A DNA stretch of 64,000 nucleotides, from the NCBI RefSeq assembly GCF_000721175.1, contig NZ_JOEZ01000030.1:89174-153173 (forward strand), given 5' to 3'. A program made the translations under genes and the position numbers. Below are positions 17,106 to 25,646 of the stretch, one piece after another (the first letter of the stretch is position 1; each line of letters opens with the position of its first letter). Source of the DNA: Streptomyces anulatus. GTDB lineage: Bacteria > Actinomycetota > Actinomycetes > Streptomycetales > Streptomycetaceae. The notes beneath the pieces are model-generated. The model made no database searches and had not been told where the DNA came from. It was given only the letters and a program-made list of their open reading frames with translations.

Positions 17106-20100
17106 CCAGCGCTGTCCACCCAACCCGGTCCACGGCCCCGGACGGCGCGGGTCCCGTGCCGCCCGGCTCTGCCGAGGGCCCGCCCCCGCCCCGGTCGCGG
17201 CGTTGGCTGCTGGGCTTCTGGGCCGCCGTGTTCGCGGCGTTCCTCGCGGTGTCGCCCGGGCGGATGACGTTCGACACGAAGCTCGGCGTCGTCGTGGATC
17301 CCTGGCGTTTCCTGGGTGATCTGGGCGAGCTGTGGCACAGCCGGGCCGGGTTCGGCGGGATCGCCGACCAGTACGTGGGCTACGCCATCCCGATGCTGCC
17401 GTACTACGGCGCCGCCGACCTGCTGCATGTGCCGGTCTGGCTCGCGGAGCGGCTGTGGCTGTCGCTGATCGTGGCGACCGCCTTCTGGGGTGCGCTGCGG
17501 CTGGCGGAGCGGCTGCGCGTGGGTTCCCCGGCCACCCGGCTGCTGGGCGCGGTGGTGTACGCGCTGTGGCCGACGTACACGATCGTCGTGGGCTCGACCT
17601 CGGCGGCGGCCCTGCCGGGCGCCCTGCTGCCGTGGGTGCTGCTGCCCCTGACGGACCCGCGGCTCACACCGCGGATCGCCGCGGCCCGGTCCGCGCTGCT
17701 GATCCCTCTGATGGGCGGCGTCAACGCCGCCTCCACGCTGGCCTCGCTGCTGCCGGTGGGGCTGTATCTGCTGTCCCGGCCCGGCGGCCCGCGCAAGCGC
17801 GCGCTGCTGGCCTGGTGGATCCCGGGCGTGATCCTGGCGACCGCCTGGTGGATCGTGCCACTGCTGCTCCTCGGCACCTTCGGCGAGAACTTCATGCCGT
17901 ACGTGGAGTCCTCGTACACCACCACCACGACCATGTCGGCGACCGAGGTGCTGCGCGGCGGTGGGAACTGGGTCGGCTATCTGAACTTCGGCGAGGCCTG
18001 GCTGCCCGCCGGCTGGACCGTCGCCACCGCGACCGTCACCATCCTGGGCTCGGCGCTCGCCGCCGCCCTGGGTCTGGCAGGGCTGGCACGGCGTGATCTG
18101 CCCGAGCGCCGCTGGCTGGTGCTGACCGTCCTGAGCGTCGCGCTCATCACGCTCGCCGGCTACGGCGGCGCGCTGGGCGGGCTGTTCCACGGGACGGTGC
18201 AGGACTGGCTGGACGGCTGGCTGGTGCCGTTCCGGAACATCTACAAGTTCCAGACGGGTCTGGCGCTGGCGCTGGCCCTGGGGCTCGCGCACCTCACCTC
18301 GGTGGCGTCCCTGGCCGCCGCCGCGCGGAGCGGCGGCAACCCGGTGCGCGCCCGCCGGCTCGCCCCGGTGGTCGCTGCCGCGATCGTGCTGCCGGGTCTC
18401 GCCTGGCCGTACCTCAACGGGTCGATCCTGCAGACGGGTTCGTTCCAGCAGCTGCCCAAGTACTGGGACGCGACCGGGAGCTGGCTCAAGGACAACTCGG
18501 CGAACGACCGTGCCCTGGTGGTCCCCGCGACCGCGCACGGCATCTACACCTGGGGCTCCCCCATCGACCAGCCGCTGGACGTCCTGGCGAACTCGCCCTG
18601 GGCTCAAAGGGATTACGTGCCGTTCGGCACGCCGGGCAACCGGCGGGCGATGGACGCCGTCGAGCAGGCGCTGACCTCCGGCGGCCAGGTTCCGGGGCTG
18701 AGCGAGTACCTGAACCGGGCCGGGCTCCACTATGTGGTGGTCCGCAACGACCTGGATCCCGACCAGTTGGGGTACGTCCCGACGACCACGGTGAAGCGCA
18801 CGCTGGAGGCCTCCGGCTACCGGCGCGTGACCGGGTTCGGTCCGGTGATGACCGGCGGCCGGATCGCGGCGGACACCCCCGTACAGGTCGAGGGCCTCTA
18901 TCCGCGGCAGCGGGCCGTGGAGATCTACGAGCCGCCCGCCGGGACGGAGCGTCCGGGCCGGGCGGGTACGGCCCCGGTGGCCTCGACGGCCGTCGTGAGC
19001 GGCGGGCCCGAGTCGCTGCTGCCGCTGTCGGCGAGCGGCGCACTGGACGGCCGGCCGGCCGTGCTGGCCGGTGACGCGCACCCGGGTCTGGGACGGCCGT
19101 CGCTGTACGCGGCGGGCGACGGGCTGCGGCGCGCCGACACCCGGTTCGGGCTGGTGAACTCCAACACCTCGTACACGTACACCGCGGACGAACGCAACGC
19201 CGCGGAGGCGGCGCAGGATCCGGGCAGGAGCCCCCGGCAGATCCTGCCGACGTCCGGTGCGAAGCACCAGACGACCGCCGTGCTGCGGGGCGCGAAGAAG
19301 GTCAGTGCCTCGTCCGTGGGGAACTGGCTGTTCCATCTGCCGCAGTACGACCCGGTCAACGCGTTCGACGGCAATCCGGACACCGGCTGGGCGGAAGGGT
19401 CCCCGGGATCGCCCGAGAACGAGTGGGTGCGGATCGACTTCACCTCCCCGACCGACCTGCCGGGCTCGCTCCAGGTGACGCCGCTGCCCAGCGCGAACGT
19501 GCGCGCCGCACCGACGGTCGTCCGGGTCGAGACCGACCGGGGCTTCAAGGACAGCCCGCTGAAGCCGGACGGATCGGCGCAGACGGTGGCCGCGCCCGCC
19601 GGGCAGGCGGCCTGGCTGAAGGTGACGATCCTGGAGTCCCAGCAGGGGCGTCCCGGGCTCACCGGCGCCGGGTTCACCGACATCGCGATCCCCGGGGTGC
19701 AGGTGACCCGGATGCTGGAGCTGCCCTCCGACGCGCCGCGTGAGGGCGCGGACTCCACCATCTACTCGCTGCGGCGGGGCAGTGACCCGGGCGGTCTGTC
19801 GTCGGTGGCGGCCGAGGTCGGCCTGCACCGGCAGTTCACCGCCCAGGAGGCGGGCACGTACAAGGTGTCCGCGAGTGCTGTGCCGGTGCCCGGGGACGAC
19901 CTGGACAAGCTGCTGTTCGAGCTGACGGGCGAGCGGGACAAGATCGAGGTGCGTGCCGACTCCACGGCACGTCTGGGCACCAATCTGAGTCCGCGCAATC
20001 TGACCGACGGTGATCTGACCACGGCGTGGATCGCGGGCGAACGCCCCGTACTGCATCTGTCGTGGCCGGAGAAGAGGGAGGTCGGCGAGATCGTCTTCGC

Positions 20101-21481
20101 GGCGGCCGGTGGTCTCTCCACCCGCCCCGAGCAGGTGCAGATCAGCTCGCCCGACGGTACGGCGGTGGCCGCCGTGGACGAGAACGGCATGGCCCGCTTC
20201 TCGCCGATCAGGACCGACCGGATGGACATCACCATCTCGCGGCAGGCGCCGCTGACCGTCCACAACCCGGTCGCCGACGACCAGTTGCAGCTGCCGGTCG
20301 GCCTGAGCGAGGTCTACATCCCGGCCCTGGAGGAGTACCGCTCGCCGCAGCCGAAGCCGGACAAGACCTTCAGCCTGGCCTGCGGCAAGGGCCCGGTCCT
20401 GTCCGTCGGCGGTACGTTCCTGGAGACCCGGGCCGAGGGCCGGGTGCGGGACCTGACCCAGCGCCGGCCCATCGAGGTGACGCCGTGCACGAAGGACGGC
20501 TCGGTGGAGCTGGCCGCCTCGTCCACCACCGTCGAGGCGGGGGACGCGGGACCGCTCGCCATCACCGACGTCACGCTGAGCAACGGCACCTCCGAGGCCG
20601 GGGCGAGCACGCCGCGCTCGGTGGACGTCGAGCAGGGCGACGGCGACCGGCGCACGATCGCCGTCGGCGCGGGCGAGGCCTCCTACCTCCAGATCCACGA
20701 GAACCACAACGCGGGCTGGAAGGCCACCCTGGACGGCGAGGAGCTGACGCCGCTGCGGATCGACGGCTGGCAGCAGGCCTGGCTGGTCCCGGAGGGCGAA
20801 GGCGGCAAGGTCGCCCTGGAGTACGAGCCGGCCCGGATCTACCAGGTGGGTCTGATCGGGGCGGGCGCCCTGCTCCTGGTGCTCGCCGGCCTCGCCTTCG
20901 GGCGCCGCCGGAAAGCCGAGCCGTACGCGGCCGAGGAGCAGCCCGTTCCGCCGGGACCGGGCCTGATCCTGGGCACGGTCGCCCTCACCCTGGTGGGTGT
21001 GGTGATCGCGGGGCCGCTCGCCCTGGCGGTTCCCCTCCTCGCCGTACTCGCCCACTTCCGGCCGCGGTTGCTCTCGCCGGTGGCGTTCGCGGCGATGGCC
21101 GCCGCGGGTGTCGTCGCGGCGGTGGGCACCGGGGACACCACGGCGGCGGACGAGGGCGCGTTCGGCGCGACGGCCCAGTTCCTGGCCCTGGTCGGCCTGT
21201 TCGCGGCCCTGGTCACGGTCGGGCGCGGGCCGCTCGGCAGGCGGGCCGCCGGTGGCCCGGTCGCGGCGGGCGACGGGGCGCCCACGGTCCCGGCGCAGGC
21301 CGTCTCCCCCTCCGGCCGGACACTGTCCACCGACCCGAAGCGGCCGCAGGGAACTCCACCGCCCGCTCCCGGAGCCGGACACGGATCCGACGCGGGCGAC
21401 GACCCCGGCCACGGTGGTGACGGTCCGACGCGGCAACTGGGCGTTCAGCGCCCGCCGTCCCGGCCCGGAGGGAGCACCTGA
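17102..21481 (+). CDS. AftD-like alpha-(1->3)-arabinofuranosyltransferase family protein (DUF3367, GT-C fold)
   Basis: 1459 residues. The first 500 carry about a dozen hydrophobic segments of a GT-C polyprenyl-sugar transferase (WLLGFWAAVFAAFLAVSPGR, DTKLGVVVDPWRFLGDL, NIYKFQTGLALALALGLAH). A long exterior region holds discoidin-like modules (NAFDGNPDTGWAEGSPGS; LTDGDLTTAWIAGERP). Three to four membrane helices close the chain from about residue 1245. In mycobacteria AftD adds arabinose to arabinogalactan; Streptomyces are not known to make arabinogalactan, so the sugar and acceptor here are open. It is translationally coupled on both sides. Confidence 0.88.
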   Translation: MTSAVHPTRSTAPDGAGPVPPGSAEGPPPPRSRRWLLGFWAAVFAAFLAVSPGRMTFDTKLGVVVDPWRFLGDLGELWHSRAGFGGIADQYVGYAIPMLPYYGAADLLHVPVWLAERLWLSLIVATAFWGALRLAERLRVGSPATRLLGAVVYALWPTYTIVVGSTSAAALPGALLPWVLLPLTDPRLTPRIAAARSALLIPLMGGVNAASTLASLLPVGLYLLSRPGGPRKRALLAWWIPGVILATAWWIVPLLLLGTFGENFMPYVESSYTTTTTMSATEVLRGGGNWVGYLNFGEAWLPAGWTVATATVTILGSALAAALGLAGLARRDLPERRWLVLTVLSVALITLAGYGGALGGLFHGTVQDWLDGWLVPFRNIYKFQTGLALALALGLAHLTSVASLAAAARSGGNPVRARRLAPVVAAAIVLPGLAWPYLNGSILQTGSFQQLPKYWDATGSWLKDNSANDRALVVPATAHGIYTWGSPIDQPLDVLANSPWAQRDYVPFGTPGNRRAMDAVEQALTSGGQVPGLSEYLNRAGLHYVVVRNDLDPDQLGYVPTTTVKRTLEASGYRRVTGFGPVMTGGRIAADTPVQVEGLYPRQRAVEIYEPPAGTERPGRAGTAPVASTAVVSGGPESLLPLSASGALDGRPAVLAGDAHPGLGRPSLYAAGDGLRRADTRFGLVNSNTSYTYTADERNAAEAAQDPGRSPRQILPTSGAKHQTTAVLRGAKKVSASSVGNWLFHLPQYDPVNAFDGNPDTGWAEGSPGSPENEWVRIDFTSPTDLPGSLQVTPLPSANVRAAPTVVRVETDRGFKDSPLKPDGSAQTVAAPAGQAAWLKVTILESQQGRPGLTGAGFTDIAIPGVQVTRMLELPSDAPREGADSTIYSLRRGSDPGGLSSVAAEVGLHRQFTAQEAGTYKVSASAVPVPGDDLDKLLFELTGERDKIEVRADSTARLGTNLSPRNLTDGDLTTAWIAGERPVLHLSWPEKREVGEIVFAAAGGLSTRPEQVQISSPDGTAVAAVDENGMARFSPIRTDRMDITISRQAPLTVHNPVADDQLQLPVGLSEVYIPALEEYRSPQPKPDKTFSLACGKGPVLSVGGTFLETRAEGRVRDLTQRRPIEVTPCTKDGSVELAASSTTVEAGDAGPLAITDVTLSNGTSEAGASTPRSVDVEQGDGDRRTIAVGAGEASYLQIHENHNAGWKATLDGEELTPLRIDGWQQAWLVPEGEGGKVALEYEPARIYQVGLIGAGALLLVLAGLAFGRRRKAEPYAAEEQPVPPGPGLILGTVALTLVGVVIAGPLALAVPLLAVLAHFRPRLLSPVAFAAMAAAGVVAAVGTGDTTAADEGAFGATAQFLALVGLFAALVTVGRGPLGRRAAGGPVAAGDGAPTVPAQAVSPSGRTLSTDPKRPQGTPPPAPGAGHGSDAGDDPGHGGDGPTRQLGVQRPPSRPGGST

Positions 21482-22809
21482 TGGTGACCACGCAGCAATC
21501 GCGGGCGCGGGGCGACGGGCCCCGGCCCGGGACCCCGGACCGGGTGCCGTTCCCGGTGGTCGACGAGGTGGCCCGGCACTGCGAGCAGGGCGCCGAGCCG
21601 AACACGGTGCACATCGAGATCCATCTGCCCGGCCGGGTGGACGAGGGGCGGCTGCGCTCCGCGTTCACCGAGGCGCTGGCCCGGCACCCCCGGGCGCTGA
21701 TGCGGGAGCGCCCCCGGGGCCCGTTCGCCCGGCGCTACGAGTGGGAGCTGACCGCCGGCGCCGACGCGGATCCGGTCTCCTTCCCGCCGTCCGGGCCCGG
21801 GGCGCTCGACCGGGCCCGGGCGCGGGCGCTGGACCAGGCCCCGCCGCTGACGGCATCGCCGCCGCTGCGGCTGGAGGTGGTCGAGGAGCCGGGGCGCGAG
21901 GGGTGTGTGCTGGTGTTCGCCGTGCACCACACCGCCCTCGACGGACCGGCGTGCCTGCGGCTGGCGGCGACGGCCGCCGAGATCTACGGCGCGCACCGCA
22001 CCCCGCCACCGCCCGCCCCGGCGCGCCCGGCGTCCGAGCCGCTCGTCGGGGAGTCCCCGGCGTCGCCCCTGGCCCGGCCCGCCCGGATCGCGGCGGGCGC
22101 GCCGGGACCGTCCCCCGTACCGGGCAACGCGATGCTGCTGGTCGAACTGCCGGTCCCCCGGCGGGAGTCCGGCGCCCCGTACACGGTGAACGACCAGCTG
22201 ATGGTGGCCACCGCGCTCACGGTGGCCGACTGGAACCGGGCGCAGGGCGGGCCGGGGGCCGACCGCCGGCCGCTGCGGATCACCATGCCGGTCGACGACC
22301 GCAGCCGGGGGCCCGAGATGCCGATCGGGAACGGCACCCGGCTGGTGGAGGTCGGTTTCGCCGCCCCGGAGCTGGCGCCCGGGGCGGATGTCGCCGCCCT
22401 GCTCCGGGCGACCGCCGAGCGGACCCGGGCGCTCAAGGCGCGCCCCCGGCCCCCGCTGGGCCGCTCGGCTTCCCTGCTGACCGCGCCGCTGCTGCCGGTG
22501 GCCGCCCGCGCCGCGTTCACCCGGGGGCTGAGGGTGCTGGCGGGTCCGTGGACCTCGACGACGCTGCTGAGCAACATCGGCCGGGTGCCGTACCCGTTGG
22601 ACTTCGGGGAGGCGGGCCGGGCGAAGGCCGTGTGGTTCTCCGCGCCCGCCCGGATGCCCCGGGGGCTGACTTTCACCACGGCGTCCACGGGCGGTCGGCT
22701 GCATCTGGCGCTGCGCTGGTCGCGCACCCTGCTCGGGGACGAGGACGGCGTACGCCTGCGCGAGATGTTCACCAGCCACCTGGCCTCTACGTCCTCGGAG
22801 ACCGTATGA
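21481..22809 (+). CDS. condensation-domain/acyltransferase-like protein
   Basis: 442 residues. HHTALDG near residue 145 matches the HHxxxDG active site of NRPS condensation domains and wax-ester/PapA-type acyltransferases, and TLLSNIGRVP matches the second conserved block of the family. It stands alone without carrier or adenylation domains, so acyl transfer to an alcohol or amine is more likely than peptide synthesis. It overlaps the AftD-like gene by one base (TGATG). It probably acylates the glycan or glycolipid made by this operon; that is inference. Confidence 0.8.
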   Translation: MVTTQQSRARGDGPRPGTPDRVPFPVVDEVARHCEQGAEPNTVHIEIHLPGRVDEGRLRSAFTEALARHPRALMRERPRGPFARRYEWELTAGADADPVSFPPSGPGALDRARARALDQAPPLTASPPLRLEVVEEPGREGCVLVFAVHHTALDGPACLRLAATAAEIYGAHRTPPPPAPARPASEPLVGESPASPLARPARIAAGAPGPSPVPGNAMLLVELPVPRRESGAPYTVNDQLMVATALTVADWNRAQGGPGADRRPLRITMPVDDRSRGPEMPIGNGTRLVEVGFAAPELAPGADVAALLRATAERTRALKARPRPPLGRSASLLTAPLLPVAARAAFTRGLRVLAGPWTSTTLLSNIGRVPYPLDFGEAGRAKAVWFSAPARMPRGLTFTTASTGGRLHLALRWSRTLLGDEDGVRLREMFTSHLASTSSETV

Positions 22810-23531
22810 CCAGCACCGCCTCTCCTCCGCCCGGGCTGCGGGACTTCTACGAGAACCCGGCCGTCCCCGTGGCGTCGGGCGACGGGCGCAGCAGACGGCA
22901 GGCGCGGCTCCTCGCCGACGCGCTGGACGCGCCGGGTCAGGTGATCCTCGACATCGGGTGCGGCGACGGCACGGCTGCGGCCACGGCGGCCCCGATCCTC
23001 GCCGGGCACCGGCTGATCGGTGTCGACTGGTCGCAGGACGCGCTGCGCAGGGCCCGGCCCCGGATGGGCCTCGTGGTGCGCGGCGAGTTGGAGCACGGCG
23101 GGCTGCCGCTGGCCGACGGGTGCGCGGACGCGGTGCTGTTCAGCGAGATCCTGGAGCATCTGGTCGACCCGGACCAGGCGCTGGACGAGCTGCGGCGCGT
23201 CCTGCGGCCCGGCGGCCACCTGATGCTGTCCACCCCGAACCTGGCGGCCTGGTACAACCGGGCGCTCCTGCTCGCCGGGGTGCAGCCGGTGTTCTCGGAG
23301 GTCAGCCTGCGCGGGATCCACGGCCGCCCCGGCTCGGAGGTGGTCGGGCATCTGCGGCTGTACACGGCCCGTGCGCTGCGCTCGTTCCTGACGGCGTCCG
23401 GCTTCACCGATGTGACGATCAAGGGCGCCCCCTTCCACGGGGTGCCGCGTCCGCTGCGGCTGCTGGACCGGGCGGCGTGCGCGGTGCCCGGGGCGTCCTC
23501 CATCCTGCTGGCCCACGCGCGGCGGAGGTAG
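22806..23531 (+). CDS. class I SAM-dependent methyltransferase
   Basis: 241 residues from ATG 22806, overlapping the previous stop as ATGA. Motif I is VILDIGCGDGTAAATA, motif II LIGVDWS, and AVLFSEILEHLVDP with LRPGGHLMLSTPN follow, as in Methyltransf_11 proteins. The C-terminal HLRLYTARALRSFLTASGF block is common in lipopolysaccharide- and glycan-associated methyltransferases. Second methyltransferase of the operon. Confidence 0.88.
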   Translation: MTSTASPPPGLRDFYENPAVPVASGDGRSRRQARLLADALDAPGQVILDIGCGDGTAAATAAPILAGHRLIGVDWSQDALRRARPRMGLVVRGELEHGGLPLADGCADAVLFSEILEHLVDPDQALDELRRVLRPGGHLMLSTPNLAAWYNRALLLAGVQPVFSEVSLRGIHGRPGSEVVGHLRLYTARALRSFLTASGFTDVTIKGAPFHGVPRPLRLLDRAACAVPGASSILLAHARRR

Positions 23532-23535
23532 CGCG

Positions 23536-24429
23536 ATGTGGTGGGGTGTCGGCGCGGCGCTGGTCGCCAACGCGCTGTACAGCGTGGGGTTCGTGGTGGA
23601 GAAGCGGGCCCTGGGCTCGCTGCCCGCGCTCTCCGCCGGCCGGCCGCTGCACGTCATCCGGGTGCTGCTGACGAGCCCGCTGTGGATCGTCGGCGCGCTG
23701 GCGCTGGCGGCCGGGTTCGGGGCCCAGCTGGTCGTCTACCGGGCTCTGCCGATCGCGGCGGCGCAGGGCATCTTCGTCTCCGGTCTGGTGCTGCTCCTGC
23801 TGCTGTCCTCGGCCGTGCTCGGCGAGGAGTCGACGGGCCGCGAACGCTATGCGCTGGGCGGGGTGTTGGTCGCCCTGCTGATGGTCGTCGCCTCCGTGCG
23901 CGAGGGCGAGGACGTGGTGAGCGGCGGCGCCCCGTGGATGCTGGTGCTCCTGGTCTGTCTGCCGGCGCTGGCGGCGGGCGTCTGGCTGTACGTACGGGTC
24001 GAGAGCCGGGCGGCCAAACGGCACCGGGTCCCGACCAGCGGCATCGGGTACGGGGTGGCGGTGGGCCTGCTCTACGGGGTCAGCTCGCTGGCCATCAAGG
24101 GCACGTCCAGCCGTCTGAACAGCACGGATCCGAGCGAGGCCGCGCTGTCGCTGCTGGGGTCCCCGTATCCGTATCTGCTGCTGTTCACCGCGGCGGCCGG
24201 TCTGGTGATGTCGCAGGCGGCGCTGCAGCGCTGCCGGGCGTCCCTCATCGTGCCGGTGTGCACCACGGTGACCTGTCTGTTCACCGCGGTCCTCGGGACG
24301 CTCGCGTTCGGCGAGACGCTGCCCGAGGATCCGCTGCTGCTGGCCCTGCGGGTGGGCGGCACGGCGCTCGCCCTGTCCGTCCTGCTGGCCATGCCGCGTC
24401 ACGATCCGCCGCCCGCCGCGCCGTCCTGA
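23536..24429 (+). CDS. multispanning membrane protein of the DMT/EamA-like superfamily
   Basis: 297 residues with about nine hydrophobic segments. VKRALG-like start (FVVEKRALGSLPAL) and the paired repeat layout resemble NIPA/EamA transporters (EMRE-like fold). GAQLVVYRALPIAAAQGIFVSG and LVMSQAALQRCRASLIVPV are matching half-repeats. It lies 4 bp after the methyltransferase inside the operon, so it may move a lipid-linked or activated intermediate; transport of metal ions is the alternative. Confidence 0.75.
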   Translation: MWWGVGAALVANALYSVGFVVEKRALGSLPALSAGRPLHVIRVLLTSPLWIVGALALAAGFGAQLVVYRALPIAAAQGIFVSGLVLLLLLSSAVLGEESTGRERYALGGVLVALLMVVASVREGEDVVSGGAPWMLVLLVCLPALAAGVWLYVRVESRAAKRHRVPTSGIGYGVAVGLLYGVSSLAIKGTSSRLNSTDPSEAALSLLGSPYPYLLLFTAAAGLVMSQAALQRCRASLIVPVCTTVTCLFTAVLGTLAFGETLPEDPLLLALRVGGTALALSVLLAMPRHDPPPAAPS

Positions 24430-24481
24430 CCGCCGCATCCGATCCGCCGTCCGGTCCACCTGAGTTGAGGGAGCTTTACCG

Positions 24482-24700
24482 ATGAACCCCGACGACCCGC
24501 TGCTCGCCATCCTGGCCTGCCCGCTCGACAAGGGACCGCTGTCCCTGCTGCCCGAGGAGGAGGCGCTGTACAACCCCCGGCTGCGCCTGAGTTACCCGAT
24601 CGTGGACGGCATCCCGCAGCTGCTGCCCTCGTCGGGCCGGAAGGTCTCGGCTGACGACCACGAGCGCCTGCTCACCCGGCTCAAGGCTTCGGCCACGTGA
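24482..24700 (+). CDS. Trm112-family protein
   Basis: 72 residues beginning MNPDDPLLAILACPLDKGPL and containing YPIVDGIPQLLP, the two conserved blocks of the Trm112/YcaR (UPF0434) family. Only one of the usual zinc cysteines is visible. In eukaryotes and archaea Trm112 activates methyltransferases by direct binding. Here its TGA overlaps the GTG of an FkbM methyltransferase gene, which makes a similar partnership plausible. Confidence 0.85.
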   Translation: MNPDDPLLAILACPLDKGPLSLLPEEEALYNPRLRLSYPIVDGIPQLLPSSGRKVSADDHERLLTRLKASAT

Positions 24701-25467
24701 CCACGTTCGCCGCGGCGGTGGCGTCCCGGCTGCCCAGCAGCCTCGTCGGCTCCGTGGCCGTCGCCCTCTATCCGCGCTTCGAGCCCGAGCTCCGGCGGCT
24801 CGCCGACTTCTGCCCGCCGGACGGCGTCGCCCTCGACATCGGGGGCTGGTACGGCCCCTGGTCGCGGCGGCTGGCCGCCCGCTGCGCCGAGGTGGTCACC
24901 ATCGAGCCGGTGCCGCATCTGGCGGAGCATCTGCGCCGGACGCTGCCGTCGAACGCCCGGGTGGTCCAGGGCGCGGCGACCGACCGGGAGGGCACGGCGC
25001 AGCTGTGGTTCCCGGAGGGCGACCGGGGCGACCGGGGGGTGTCGTCGCTGGCCCGCCGCGAGATCCACGCGCACTGCCTGGAGGTGCCGTCGATCACCGT
25101 CGACAGTCTGGGGCTGCGCGGGGTCGGCTTCGTGAAGATGGATGTCGACGGCGGCGAGCGGGCGGCGCTGCTCGGCGCGGCGGAGCTGCTGAGCAAGGAC
25201 CGGCCGGCCCTGCTCATCGAGCTGGAGAGCCGGCTCGGCCCGATCGCACCGGCGATCGACGTGCTGACCGGACAGGGCTACGCGGGCTGGCTCCTGGCGG
25301 GCCGGCGCTGGATCGCGCTCGACGGGTTCGACCTGGTGGCCCACCAGGCGCGGACCGAGCACCTGGTGCACCAGGGTCTGCTGCGCCGGGCCCTCGTGCC
25401 GCACCGCGACCGGTACATCAACTCGGTGCTCTTCCTGCCGGACGGGCGGACGCCGGGCACGGTCTGA
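24697..25467 (+). CDS. FkbM-family methyltransferase
   Basis: 256 residues from GTG 24697 (GTGA overlap with the Trm112-like gene). The SAM motif is GVALDIGGWYGPWSRRLA, with TIEPVPHLAEHLRR as motif II. VGFVKMDVDGGERAALLGA and ALLIELESRLG are hallmark FkbM segments. FkbM enzymes O-methylate sugars and natural products. It is the last gene of the operon and the third methyltransferase. Confidence 0.88.
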   Translation: MTTFAAAVASRLPSSLVGSVAVALYPRFEPELRRLADFCPPDGVALDIGGWYGPWSRRLAARCAEVVTIEPVPHLAEHLRRTLPSNARVVQGAATDREGTAQLWFPEGDRGDRGVSSLARREIHAHCLEVPSITVDSLGLRGVGFVKMDVDGGERAALLGAAELLSKDRPALLIELESRLGPIAPAIDVLTGQGYAGWLLAGRRWIALDGFDLVAHQARTEHLVHQGLLRRALVPHRDRYINSVLFLPDGRTPGTV

Positions 25468-25646
25468 CCGGCCCCGCATCAAGCTGCCCGCCCCGTCGGC
25501 CCACCTGGCCGACGCCGGGAACGGGCGCTTCGCCCTTTCCTCGACGGCGGCGTTCGCACACCGCGGTGCGGAGTGGGCCGACCGCACCTTCCGGTCCCCG
25601 CACCGGCCCCGGCCCCGTCCGTCGGCCCACCGCTGGACGAGCGGGG

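Noticed and set aside
17009..21436. 1475-residue open frame on the minus strand opposite the AftD-like gene
   Set aside because: It is a by-product of GC-rich third positions; the product is Arg/Gly/Gln-rich without domains, and the plus-strand protein has clear membrane and discoidin motifs.
21481..22809. Nonribosomal peptide synthetase
   Set aside because: Only a condensation-type domain is present; no adenylation or carrier domain lies nearby.
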